Assembly: GCF_900142915.1 (NCBI RefSeq)
Contig: NZ_FRCM01000014.1
Location: 1 to 64,000 of the forward strand
Direction: 5' to 3'
Source of the DNA: Mucilaginibacter sp. OK098
GTDB lineage: Bacteria > Bacteroidota > Bacteroidia > Sphingobacteriales > Sphingobacteriaceae
DNA: 64,000 bases
In this document: positions 25,277-33,945 of the stretch, one piece after another
Position numbering within the stretch: the first letter of the stretch is position 1
Layout: every line of letters begins with the position of its first letter
Position numbers and translations under genes: made by a program
The notes under the pieces: generated by a model
What the model was told of the DNA's origin: nothing
Database searches by the model: none
Seen by the model: the letters and a program-made list of their open reading frames with translations, nothing else

Positions 25277-27559
25277 ATGAAAAAAGTTACTTTATTAGCT
25301 GCATTACTTTTTCCTCTTTCCATATTCGCGCAATCAGCCGGCAACGTTACTGATCCGGTTGATCTAATCAATCCGTTGATGGGAACCGCTTCAAAACCAG
25401 CCCTTTCAAACGGTAATACTTACCCGGCGATAGCGCTGCCATGGGGTATGAACTTCTGGACACCGCAAACCGGTAAAATGGGTAATGGCTGGCAATATAC
25501 TTATGAGGCCGATAAGATCCTGGGCTTTAAACAAACACATCAGCCATCACCGTGGATGAATGATTACGGCATGTTCTCTATCTTCCCCGAAACCGGCAAA
25601 CTGATACTTGACGAAGGTAAACGCGCCAGCTGGTTCTCGCATAAAGCGGAGACAGCAAAACCCTATTATTACAGTGTTTATTTAGCCGATTATGATGTTA
25701 CTACCGAAATTACACCAACGGAGCGGGCTGCCAGCTTCAGGTTTACTTTCCCTGAAAGCGATAGCTCACATATCCTGATCGATGCGTTTGATAAAGGATC
25801 ATATGTAAAGATCATCCCCGGCGAGCGAAAGATTGTTGGCTACAGCACCAAAAACAGCGGGGCGGTACCCGCTAACTTTAAAAACTATTTTGTTATTTAT
25901 ATAGATAAGGATTTTGAGCTGGCATCGGCCTGGCATGATAAGCAAACCGATGGCGGCAAGCTGGAATATACCGGTGACCATGCCGGCGCGGTTATCAGCT
26001 TTAAAACAAAAAAGGGCGAGCAGGTTCACCTGAGGGTTGCTTCATCATTTGTAAGCATTGAACAGGCTGACCTTAATTTAAAGCGTGAGCTTGCAAATGA
26101 CAACTTTGCGACAACCGAACAAAAAGCAAAAGCCACCTGGAACAAAACACTGAGCCGTTTAAGTGTTGAAGGCGGCACTATTGATCAAACCCGTACTTTT
26201 TACTCCTGCCTTTACCGCATGCTCTTCTTCCCCAATAAAATGTATGAAGTTGATGCTAAAGGGCAAAACATTCATTACAGTCCGTTTAATGGTAAGGTTA
26301 TGCCAGGCTACCTTTTTGCAGGCACTGGCTTTTGGGATACCTTCAGGGCATTGTACCCCTTTCTTAACCTGGTTTATCCATCTATAAATAAAGAAATGCA
26401 GGAAGGCCTGGTGAATGATTATAAAGAAGGCGGCTGGCTACCCGAGTGGTCGAGCCCGGGTTATGCCGATTGTATGATAGGCAATAATTCAGCATCGGTA
26501 GTTGCCGAGGCTTATTTAAAAGGGATGCGCGGTTATGATATTAAAACACTGTACGAGGCCTTAAAACACGGCGCCAATAATGAAGGGCCAAATGCAGCCG
26601 GCAGGAGGGGTGTACAATATTATAATACACTGGGTTATGTTCCCTATGATGTGAAGATCAACGAAAACGCTGCCCGCACCCTGGAGTATGCTTATGACGA
26701 CTTTGCCATTTACCAGCTTGGCAAGGCCTTAGACCGCCCCGCTGCAGAACTTGAAGTGTATAAAAAACGCAGCCAAAACTACCGAAACCTGTATGATAAG
26801 CAAACCGGTTTAATGCGTGGCAAAAACAAGGATGGCTCTTTTGAAACCCCGTTCAATCCTTTTAAATGGGGCGATGCCTTTACCGAAGGAAACAGCTGGC
26901 ATTACAGCTGGGGCGTTTTCCACGATATCCAGGGCCTGATAAACCTGATGGGCGGCAAACAACAATTTGTAGCCAAACTGGATTCGGTATTTATTCTGCC
27001 TCCTGTTTTTGACGACAGCTATTATGGAACGGTGATCCACGAGATTCGCGAGATGCAGATAGCCGATATGGGCCAGTATGCGCATGGCAATCAGCCTATT
27101 CAGCACATGATCTACCTGTACAATTTTGCCGGTGAGCCATGGAAAACCCAATACTGGGCGCGCGAAACCATGAACAGGATGTATAAAGCCACCCCCGATG
27201 GTTATTGTGGTGATGAAGATAACGGGCAAACATCTGCCTGGTATGTATTTTCGGCAATGGGCTTTTACCCGGTTACCCCGGCCAGCGACCAGTATGTATT
27301 AGGCGCACCACTGTTTAAAAAGCTGACTATCAATTTAGAGAATGGTAAAACCATCATCATTAACGCTGCCAAAAACAGCGCCGAAAATAAGTATGTAAAC
27401 AGCCTGCAGGTTAATGGCAAACCTTATCAATTTAACTGGCTAAGTCACAAAGCATTGCTTGAAGGGGCTGATCTTAATTTTGAGATGCGGGCCACGCCAA
27501 ATAAACAAAGGGGGATTGATAAGGGTGATGTACCTTATTCAATGTCGAACGAAAAATAA
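25277..27559 (+). CDS. GH92 family alpha-mannosidase
   Basis: A secreted, calcium-dependent exo-alpha-mannosidase family (inverting) that trims mannose from N-glycans or alpha-mannans. There is a signal peptide (1-~19, PLSIFAQ). The N-terminal beta-sandwich begins DPVDLINPLMGTASKP. The catalytic domain has GFWDTFRALYPF (about 353-364), FTEGNSWHYSW (Glu ~536, matching the family catalytic acid) and GDEDNGQTSAWYVFSAMGFYP (Asp ~646-648, matching the catalytic base region). The 760-residue length is normal. It is the only gene in the locus with a well-defined activity, so it sets the likely substrate: an alpha-mannoside. The exact linkage cannot be read from sequence. Confidence 0.94.
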   Translation: MKKVTLLAALLFPLSIFAQSAGNVTDPVDLINPLMGTASKPALSNGNTYPAIALPWGMNFWTPQTGKMGNGWQYTYEADKILGFKQTHQPSPWMNDYGMFSIFPETGKLILDEGKRASWFSHKAETAKPYYYSVYLADYDVTTEITPTERAASFRFTFPESDSSHILIDAFDKGSYVKIIPGERKIVGYSTKNSGAVPANFKNYFVIYIDKDFELASAWHDKQTDGGKLEYTGDHAGAVISFKTKKGEQVHLRVASSFVSIEQADLNLKRELANDNFATTEQKAKATWNKTLSRLSVEGGTIDQTRTFYSCLYRMLFFPNKMYEVDAKGQNIHYSPFNGKVMPGYLFAGTGFWDTFRALYPFLNLVYPSINKEMQEGLVNDYKEGGWLPEWSSPGYADCMIGNNSASVVAEAYLKGMRGYDIKTLYEALKHGANNEGPNAAGRRGVQYYNTLGYVPYDVKINENAARTLEYAYDDFAIYQLGKALDRPAAELEVYKKRSQNYRNLYDKQTGLMRGKNKDGSFETPFNPFKWGDAFTEGNSWHYSWGVFHDIQGLINLMGGKQQFVAKLDSVFILPPVFDDSYYGTVIHEIREMQIADMGQYAHGNQPIQHMIYLYNFAGEPWKTQYWARETMNRMYKATPDGYCGDEDNGQTSAWYVFSAMGFYPVTPASDQYVLGAPLFKKLTINLENGKTIIINAAKNSAENKYVNSLQVNGKPYQFNWLSHKALLEGADLNFEMRATPNKQRGIDKGDVPYSMSNEK

Positions 27560-27587
27560 AGGTTAATCACAATTATTAACAAAAACT

Positions 27588-27698
27588 TGTCATTGCGAGG
27601 TACGAAGCAATTGCATACTATACAGAGCGAGCAGAAAAGTGTTGAATCTGCAAAGCGTAACTACATAGTTCGCGATTGCTTCGTACCTCGCAATGACA
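27588..27698 (-). repeat. MITE-like inverted-repeat element, copy A (111 bp)
   Basis: Ends TGTCATTGC ... GCAATGACA, with a 24-bp perfect terminal inverted repeat. Its reverse complement matches copies B (43542-43654) and C (63093-63204) across the centre (TCGCTCTGTATA block). It lies between two convergent genes, 6 bases from the histidine kinase stop. No ORF. Confidence 0.88.
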
Positions 27699-27703
27699 GG
27701 ATT

Positions 27704-30700
27704 TTACAAAGGGAGGGTAAACCAAAATGTTGCCCCCTCGCCTATTTTACTATCAACACCAATGGTTCCGTCATGCCGTTTAATGATCTCAGAGCAGATA
27801 TAAAGGCCTAATCCCATCCCTGAATATTGGCCACCATTATAATCTGCCCGGTAATAACGGTCGAATAAATGAGGGATCTTATCCTTCGGGATGCCTGGAC
27901 CAGAATCTTTAACAGAGATCTTAACTGCATTGCCTTCCTTCTCAATAATCAAATAAATATTTTTGCCTTCCGGCGCATATTTAACGGCGTTGTTCACCAG
28001 GTTAACCACTACCTGGTCAACCCTGTCTTCATCGGCATTTACCAGCAGTGTTTCATCACCCTGTACAATCAGCTCATATTTACCAATCGCCCTTACATGG
28101 CCGCAACATTCCTTTAGCATATCTGCAATGGGAAATGAGTGTTTATTTAACCTTAACTGGCCCTCTTTCATACTGTTAACATTCAGCAATTCATCAATTA
28201 GCCGAGTTATCCTCTCCACGCTCCTGCTGGCCTGGTCCAAAAATTTGGGCAGCATGGGCGACGGGTTATTTTTCATCCTGTCCAGCAATTGCAATGATGC
28301 TCTAAGGGTGGTGATCGGGGTTTTTAGCTCGTGACTGGCAATGCTTATAAATTCATCCTTTTTTCGCAGCAGGCCCAATGTGGTTTGCTCCAGTTCCTTT
28401 TCAATTGAAACATCTAAAACGGTACCGATAAAACGGGTGGGCTTTTTATCTTTATCAAAATAAGCTTTACCTTTTGATTTTATCCATCGCAGTTTCTGAT
28501 TGTTTTTACCAATAGTGCGGTACTCAAAATTAAATTCGCCACCATTTACCCCGCTCAAGGCTTTGTTTATAGCATCATTAGTGGCATCGCGGTCATCAGA
28601 ATGAATAAGTTTTAAAAAAGTATCAAAATCAACCGCATCTGCGGGTTCAAGGCCAAATAGTTCCTTGTTCCGGTTATCCCATATTAGCTCTTTGGTTTGC
28701 AGGTTATAATCCCATGCGCCTATCCCGGCAGATTCAATAGCAAAATGAAGTCTTTCCTTACTTTCAGCCAGTAAACGTTCCGCTTCGGCAAGCCCTTCTT
28801 CCACTTTTCGTTTGTCGGTTATATCATGTATGGCCAGCAGGGTCAATTTTTCATGGGTATAGGTATCAAATTGCCTTGCGGTTAATTGCATTATCCTGCG
28901 GCCAATGGTTTTAAAAACATGGTCTACTTCAAAGGCTTTAAAAAAACCCTGTTCCGGTAATATATCTTCTAACTGATGCCGCAATGCAGGGATGTTCCAT
29001 TGTTTATTGCCCAGGTCATATACAAATTTGCCCTCAGTATCCTCTTCATTTACCCTGAACATATTGTAAAATCCATCCGTTGCGCGTAACACTATAAGCT
29101 CTTTATCCAAAATAACCAATGGGTCATGAATGGTATTAAAGATCTCCTCGGTATACCTCCGGGAATTATTCAGCTGATCATTCCTGTCAAGCAGCTCATT
29201 ATTTACAATAGTGATTTCTTCGTTAGTGCTTTGCAACTCCTCAGTTGAGGTTTCCAGTTCTTCGTTCAGGCTGCGCAGCTCCTCGCTGCCGGATAGCAGC
29301 TCTTCATTGGCGCTTTGCAGTTCTTCATTGGCAGCTTCCTGTACTTCGGTAATAGCCCGCATATCTTCGCGGGTTTGGCTCAGCTCTTTTTCCAGCTGAT
29401 CAATCCGCTGCACCCATGCATTTACATTTTCCTGCGGATGCAGGGACGATGCCCCATTTTCAGCTAAAAATGAAGTTCCCGAAAGAATGCTGTTTTGGAA
29501 AAGTATTAAATAATAAGCCTCTTCATTGTCTGACAATTGCACTACCTCAATATTAACATACTGCTGCTGCCCCCCATCTACCTTAAATGAAATGCCCTCT
29601 TTACGAACCGCATCCTGCCTGGTCTTAGCCATGTGCAATAAGTTCCTGATCTCGAATGAAAGGCCTTCACGGGCCATTTTCAACACGTTGAAGCTTGGTT
29701 TGCCCGGCGACACTGCGAGCCAGGCATCTGTTTTACCGCGAAATTGAATAATATCAAACGCCTGGTTAACCATAACACCTGCAGGTGTATATTTTGATAG
29801 TAATAAGGCGTCGGCAATTTTATTGATATCCCTTTCCCCGCCATTGTCAGCGTTTACCTGATCTATATCCTTCAATGTTTGCTCGCTCCTTTCAGATGTT
29901 ACATTCCTAAATTTTCCATGCGGGCCTTTCGACTGGTAGATCTTCTGATTCTTATCAACAGGTAAGAACAGGTCAGTGCTTGACCCTATTGTTTCTGATT
30001 TACCCATCAGTAAATAACCTCTTTCATTTAGTGCATAATGAAAAGTGTTTAATGCTCTTTTTTGAAGTACAGGCTCCAGGTATATCATAACATTGCGGCA
30101 GCTCACCAAATCTATTTTTGAAAAAGGAGGGTCCTTCAGCAAATTATGATGTGCAAACACACACATATCTCTTATTGATTTATTTACCTGGTAGCTACCA
30201 TCCACCTTGTTAAAAAATTGCTGTACCTGGAACGAGGAAAGCCCGTCAAGCTCCGTTTGGCGGTAAATGCCTGTCCTTGCCCTCGAAATGGCCTGTTCAG
30301 ATACATCCGTAGCAAAGATTTGGATTTTGCGGGCCGATACTTTATCTCCTAAATACTCCTGCAGGCAAATAGCCATTGAATAGGCCTCTTCACCCGTAGC
30401 ACAACCAGCCACCCAGATCCGGAGTGGTTCAGTCGCGGTTTTGTGAAGCAAAAGTACGGGAAATATAGAGGTGCATAACAATTCAAAGCTTTTCGGATCC
30501 CTGAAAAAGTCAGTGACCGATATCAGCATGTCATTATACAGGGCATCCTGCTCGCCTTTATTTTCGCGTAAAAAGGTTAAATATTCTTTAGGCTCCTCAA
30601 ATTTATTAAGAGCCATGCGGCGTACCATCCGCCGTTTAATAGTGCTTTGTTTGTAGTTGGTAAAATCAACCCCACGCCTGATCCGCAATACGGTAAGCAG

Positions 30701-31372
30701 CTGCCTGAAAACTTCTTCATCCTGTTCGGGCTCATTTTGTTTGATCTCTGATTGCGTGTAGTTTGTACGAAATGGCCGGTTAATGGAGATCAGCTTTTCG
30801 ATGATCTGACCGGCAGGCAAAACAAAATCAACAGCTCCCGACCTGATAGCGCTTTTGGGCATGCTGTCAAAAATAGCCGAATCCTCACTTTGAGCAAACG
30901 TTAATCCTCCGTGTGATTTAATTACCTGCAGGCCAAGCGTACCGTCATTTAAAGCACCTGACAATACCACACCAACAGCAAAGCTTTGATGAACAACGGC
31001 CAGTGACGAAAAGAAAACATCAATAGTTTTAACTTTTTTATTTTTTAACGGGTCCAGTTTAAGCACCCCATCTGTAGCGGTAAGGATATTACCTGGAGGG
31101 ATAACATAGATATGATCGGGTTCTAAATGTATATTATTTTCTATTAAACTAATCGGAATTTTAGTGGATTTTTGAAAGATCTCAGGCAAATAACTATCAT
31201 ATTCCGGGTGCAGGTGCTGGACAAATACATAAGCCATGCCTGATTTTTCAGGTATCGATTTCAAAAAAAGCTTAAATGCCTCTATGCCCCCCGCTGATGC
31301 TCCAATCCCGACCACAGGAAATTGTTTTTCTAAATTGACATTATCGGGAAAGACGGAACCATGTAATGACAT
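27704..31372 (-). CDS. CheB-CheR-PAS hybrid sensor histidine kinase
   Basis: A 1222-residue fusion. Residues ~18-200 are a CheB methylesterase domain with Ser26 (GASAGG), His53 and Asp in LNDGTLG; ~225-490 a CheR methyltransferase (VAGCATGEEAYSMA; SCRNVMIYL). A long coiled coil of SANEEL-type repeats runs ~655-735, two PAS domains ~740-1000, HisKA with His ~1014 (SHELKTP), and HATPase_c with N, G1 (DSGPGIP) and G2 (GMGLGLYI) boxes. No receiver domain, transmembrane segment or chemotaxis operon is nearby, so the output partner is elsewhere. CheB-CheR kinases of this type are common in Bacteroidota and their methylation substrates are unclear. Convergent with GH92. Confidence 0.94.
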   Translation of the reverse strand: MSLHGSVFPDNVNLEKQFPVVGIGASAGGIEAFKLFLKSIPEKSGMAYVFVQHLHPEYDSYLPEIFQKSTKIPISLIENNIHLEPDHIYVIPPGNILTATDGVLKLDPLKNKKVKTIDVFFSSLAVVHQSFAVGVVLSGALNDGTLGLQVIKSHGGLTFAQSEDSAIFDSMPKSAIRSGAVDFVLPAGQIIEKLISINRPFRTNYTQSEIKQNEPEQDEEVFRQLLTVLRIRRGVDFTNYKQSTIKRRMVRRMALNKFEEPKEYLTFLRENKGEQDALYNDMLISVTDFFRDPKSFELLCTSIFPVLLLHKTATEPLRIWVAGCATGEEAYSMAICLQEYLGDKVSARKIQIFATDVSEQAISRARTGIYRQTELDGLSSFQVQQFFNKVDGSYQVNKSIRDMCVFAHHNLLKDPPFSKIDLVSCRNVMIYLEPVLQKRALNTFHYALNERGYLLMGKSETIGSSTDLFLPVDKNQKIYQSKGPHGKFRNVTSERSEQTLKDIDQVNADNGGERDINKIADALLLSKYTPAGVMVNQAFDIIQFRGKTDAWLAVSPGKPSFNVLKMAREGLSFEIRNLLHMAKTRQDAVRKEGISFKVDGGQQQYVNIEVVQLSDNEEAYYLILFQNSILSGTSFLAENGASSLHPQENVNAWVQRIDQLEKELSQTREDMRAITEVQEAANEELQSANEELLSGSEELRSLNEELETSTEELQSTNEEITIVNNELLDRNDQLNNSRRYTEEIFNTIHDPLVILDKELIVLRATDGFYNMFRVNEEDTEGKFVYDLGNKQWNIPALRHQLEDILPEQGFFKAFEVDHVFKTIGRRIMQLTARQFDTYTHEKLTLLAIHDITDKRKVEEGLAEAERLLAESKERLHFAIESAGIGAWDYNLQTKELIWDNRNKELFGLEPADAVDFDTFLKLIHSDDRDATNDAINKALSGVNGGEFNFEYRTIGKNNQKLRWIKSKGKAYFDKDKKPTRFIGTVLDVSIEKELEQTTLGLLRKKDEFISIASHELKTPITTLRASLQLLDRMKNNPSPMLPKFLDQASRSVERITRLIDELLNVNSMKEGQLRLNKHSFPIADMLKECCGHVRAIGKYELIVQGDETLLVNADEDRVDQVVVNLVNNAVKYAPEGKNIYLIIEKEGNAVKISVKDSGPGIPKDKIPHLFDRYYRADYNGGQYSGMGLGLYICSEIIKRHDGTIGVDSKIGEGATFWFTLPL

Positions 31373-31617
31373 ATTGGAGAATTTGCAGACGTAAGGATAA
31401 GATTAGCTCTCTGAACAAGCTAAAGGTATAACAATTTAAATAAGGATTGACCATGTGAAATAAATGTACACCTCACACTCATAACAACGCATTATTATTC
31501 AAACTGTTTCAAGATTACTAATAAACATTTTGGTGGCAAATAATCCGGGTGGCGGAACATATTCACCAGGGCCGGTGACCTATTTGGCGCCTGATCGGTA
31601 CAGGGGGTATCCCGTTT

Positions 31618-32040
31618 TTAATATTTATTTTTCTTGTCAAATAACAAGTAATCAAAACTCCATTTACCTGCGCCATAAAAAATGAAACTTGCAAAAAGTA
31701 GCAGGAATAAAAAAGGCAACTGGTCGCTACCCCAAATCTCACCTTTTCCCATCAAAAAAGTAATTACAGCCATGTTTATGACCAGGGCAATTGAAGCTAA
31801 TCTTGTGCATAATCCAATGATCAATAAACCCCCGCCAATTAGTTCAGTGGCTTTACCCAGATAGGCCATAAAAACCGGGGTCGGCAAATGAATGTCTGTA
31901 AGCCATGCTACATTTCCCTTCATTTTATCATGGTTAAAGATCTCTAGTCCATATTTGGCTATAATAATGCCTATGATGATCCTTATCAGGATCATCCAAT
32001 TTTTTAGAATGGCGTTTGAGGACAGCAGTTGTTTAAGCAT
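31618..32040 (-). CDS. DoxX-family membrane protein
   Basis: 140 residues with four membrane segments and the DoxX layout: LIRIIIGIIIAKYGLEIF at the start, YLGKATELIGGGLLIIGLCTRLA in the middle, and a C-terminal aromatic segment (FLFLLLFASFIFYGAGKWSFDYLL). DoxX relatives are quinone-linked or redox-associated inner-membrane proteins; a precise role here cannot be given. It is monocistronic, with 245 bases to the kinase gene and 298 to the SusD-like gene. A 12-bp palindrome (CTTAGGCCTAAG, 32064-32075) lies 24 bases upstream of the start. Confidence 0.88.
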   Translation of the reverse strand: MLKQLLSSNAILKNWMILIRIIIGIIIAKYGLEIFNHDKMKGNVAWLTDIHLPTPVFMAYLGKATELIGGGLLIIGLCTRLASIALVINMAVITFLMGKGEIWGSDQLPFLFLLLFASFIFYGAGKWSFDYLLFDKKNKY

Positions 32041-32063
32041 AAAATAAGTTTTTAATAATATAA

Positions 32064-32075
32064 CTTAGGCCTAAG
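32064..32075. promoter_or_regulatory. 12-bp palindrome before doxX-like gene
   Basis: CTTAGGCCTAAG is fully self-complementary and sits just upstream of the DoxX start. It may be an operator, but it is short and could occur by chance. Confidence 0.25.
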
Positions 32076-32265
32076 CTAATACTGCCAGTTTGTAAAAGCG
32101 TAAGAACAACTGTAAATTGAAGTGTAAATTTTTTTAATCGTTAATTTATTAAAATCTTTTCCGCTTGTTTAGTGATCTTTCGGCGGTTTTGTGAGAATGT
32201 CCAATATGGTTACGCTCTTAACATTTGCTAGTGATCAATGCCAAAGGCCGACCGCAAAAAAATCC

Positions 32266-32303
32266 AACAAAAAAACACCCCCTCACCGTTTCCGATGAGA
32301 GGG
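32266..32303 (-). terminator. Intrinsic terminator after the second susCD operon
   Basis: On the minus strand CCCTCTCATC pairs with GGTGAGGGGG (10 pairs, two G-U) around GGAAAC, followed by TGTTTTTTTGTT. It lies 36 bases beyond the SusD-like stop. Confidence 0.88.
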
Positions 32304-32338
32304 ATTTCCAACTTTACTTAATTAACCAATCTATTATC

Positions 32339-33928
32339 TTAATTTACATCCCACCACAAGCGTTTGCCGGGGCTGTCATCGCCGCCAAACTCTTTGGCCA
32401 CAGCGGCATCAACCTGGGCTTTTGATGCATTGGTAAACGTTGCCGAATACGGCATCCGTTTTACAAAATCGCCATTTGCTACTTTGCCCTGGCTATCATT
32501 CTTTGTTATAGGGTATTGTTGCGGGTACCCTGTTCTTCTAAATTCGGCCCAGCCTTCATAACCTTCGGGGTATATAGCTATCCATTTTTGTGTAATAATG
32601 CGTTCCAGCTTCCTGGCCATAGGTTCACCATCATTCCATTTAACGGTGATGTTTGAAAGCGGTGGCGCATTGTTAGCCGCATTTTTAGGATCAACATAAG
32701 CAGCAGGAGTTGAGGTAGCATCTGCAAGATAAGCATCTACCCCACCCGCTCCATATTCATTGAACGATGCTTTAACACCATCTTCATAAAAGCTCTGAGC
32801 CGAACCTCCGCCCATATTCCAGCCCCTAAGCACTCCCTCAGAACGCAGAAAGAAACTTTCGGCCACACTCATAATTTTTAGCGGTGCACCAAATGATGTT
32901 GCAAGTTTTGAAAAGTTGCTATAGGTACCTGTAGTAAGCTGGATACCTGTTCTTATCCCTTCAACCTGGCCGTTAAGGGCAGGATCATCAGCAGGTAAAG
33001 CCATTTTAGCAAGCCTTGGGTCTTTTAAACCACCTAATATTGAACCAACGGGCGCGCCTAAACGCATATCGCCCCATGATGTCACGATCTCATCAATAGG
33101 ATTTTCGCCGGATACATTCATAAAGAACCCGCCATCGGCAGCTTCCAAAACGCCATACTTATTGCTTACTGCCGATTCCGCTTCTGTTTTTGATTTAATA
33201 GGGTTGATATTTGAGATCCGGATAGCCAAACGCAATTTCAGTGTGTTGGCGGTCCTTATCCACTTGGCATAATCTCCGCCAAACTTGCTGTTATCAAACG
33301 GTTTGAAACGAAGTTGATCAGCATCCGGTTCCTTATCTTCAACAGCTGATAAAAGGACGATCGCCTGGTCAAGGTCGGCAAAAAATGCATTATATGCTTC
33401 CTGCACTGTATCAAACGGAACATCGGCAGTTGTCCCGATCTTGCTGTAGGGGATAGGACCAAATGTATCTGCAGCCCTGCTGGCGCCAAATACTTTACAA
33501 ATTAAGGCTATGCCGTACAGATCGGGATATTTTGTATCAAATTTCTTTAATTTCCACTGCAGCCAGGTGTTCAGTATATTTTGCTGTGGAACATCCCAGC
33601 AATAATCAACCCAATCGCTCACAAAGCTGTAGGTAAAATTGTTCACGTTACCCAAAAAAACCGAAGGGGTAGTGGTATATCCTGCATATTCATCCTGCCC
33701 CAGATCCTGCTGGCCCTGGTAAATATAATTTACCGGCGATTCGATATTTGTCATCATGCCGGGCAGTAATATGCTTGCTTCTTTACCGTCAATGCTCAGC
33801 AGTGGCTGCGGTAACAGTTTTAAATCCTGGTTAAGGCCGTTCATATCCTTCCTGCAAGAGGTAGTAAAGGATAGCAGGGCGATCACACTAAGCGTGATCG
33901 TACTTTTTATATTTTTTAATTTTTTCAT
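32339..33928 (-). CDS. SusD-like_2 family nutrient-binding lipoprotein
   Basis: 529 residues; the lipoprotein signal has its cysteine at ~25 (LLSFTTSCRK). The sequence fits the SusD/RagB-type group with long N-terminal helices (DLYGIALICKVFGASRAADTFGPIPYSKIG near 137-166) and the C-terminal block IITQKWIAIYPEGYEGWAEFRRTGYP. It is the surface substrate-binding partner of the SusC gene 17 bases upstream in the operon. A strong terminator follows. Confidence 0.93.
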   Translation of the reverse strand: MKKLKNIKSTITLSVIALLSFTTSCRKDMNGLNQDLKLLPQPLLSIDGKEASILLPGMMTNIESPVNYIYQGQQDLGQDEYAGYTTTPSVFLGNVNNFTYSFVSDWVDYCWDVPQQNILNTWLQWKLKKFDTKYPDLYGIALICKVFGASRAADTFGPIPYSKIGTTADVPFDTVQEAYNAFFADLDQAIVLLSAVEDKEPDADQLRFKPFDNSKFGGDYAKWIRTANTLKLRLAIRISNINPIKSKTEAESAVSNKYGVLEAADGGFFMNVSGENPIDEIVTSWGDMRLGAPVGSILGGLKDPRLAKMALPADDPALNGQVEGIRTGIQLTTGTYSNFSKLATSFGAPLKIMSVAESFFLRSEGVLRGWNMGGGSAQSFYEDGVKASFNEYGAGGVDAYLADATSTPAAYVDPKNAANNAPPLSNITVKWNDGEPMARKLERIITQKWIAIYPEGYEGWAEFRRTGYPQQYPITKNDSQGKVANGDFVKRMPYSATFTNASKAQVDAAVAKEFGGDDSPGKRLWWDVN

Positions 33929-33945
33929 CGTTATAATAATTAATA

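Noticed and set aside
21829..27559. One operon from susC through GH92
   Set aside because: Strong intrinsic terminators at 21769-21794 and 24047-24079 break the locus into at least three transcription units.
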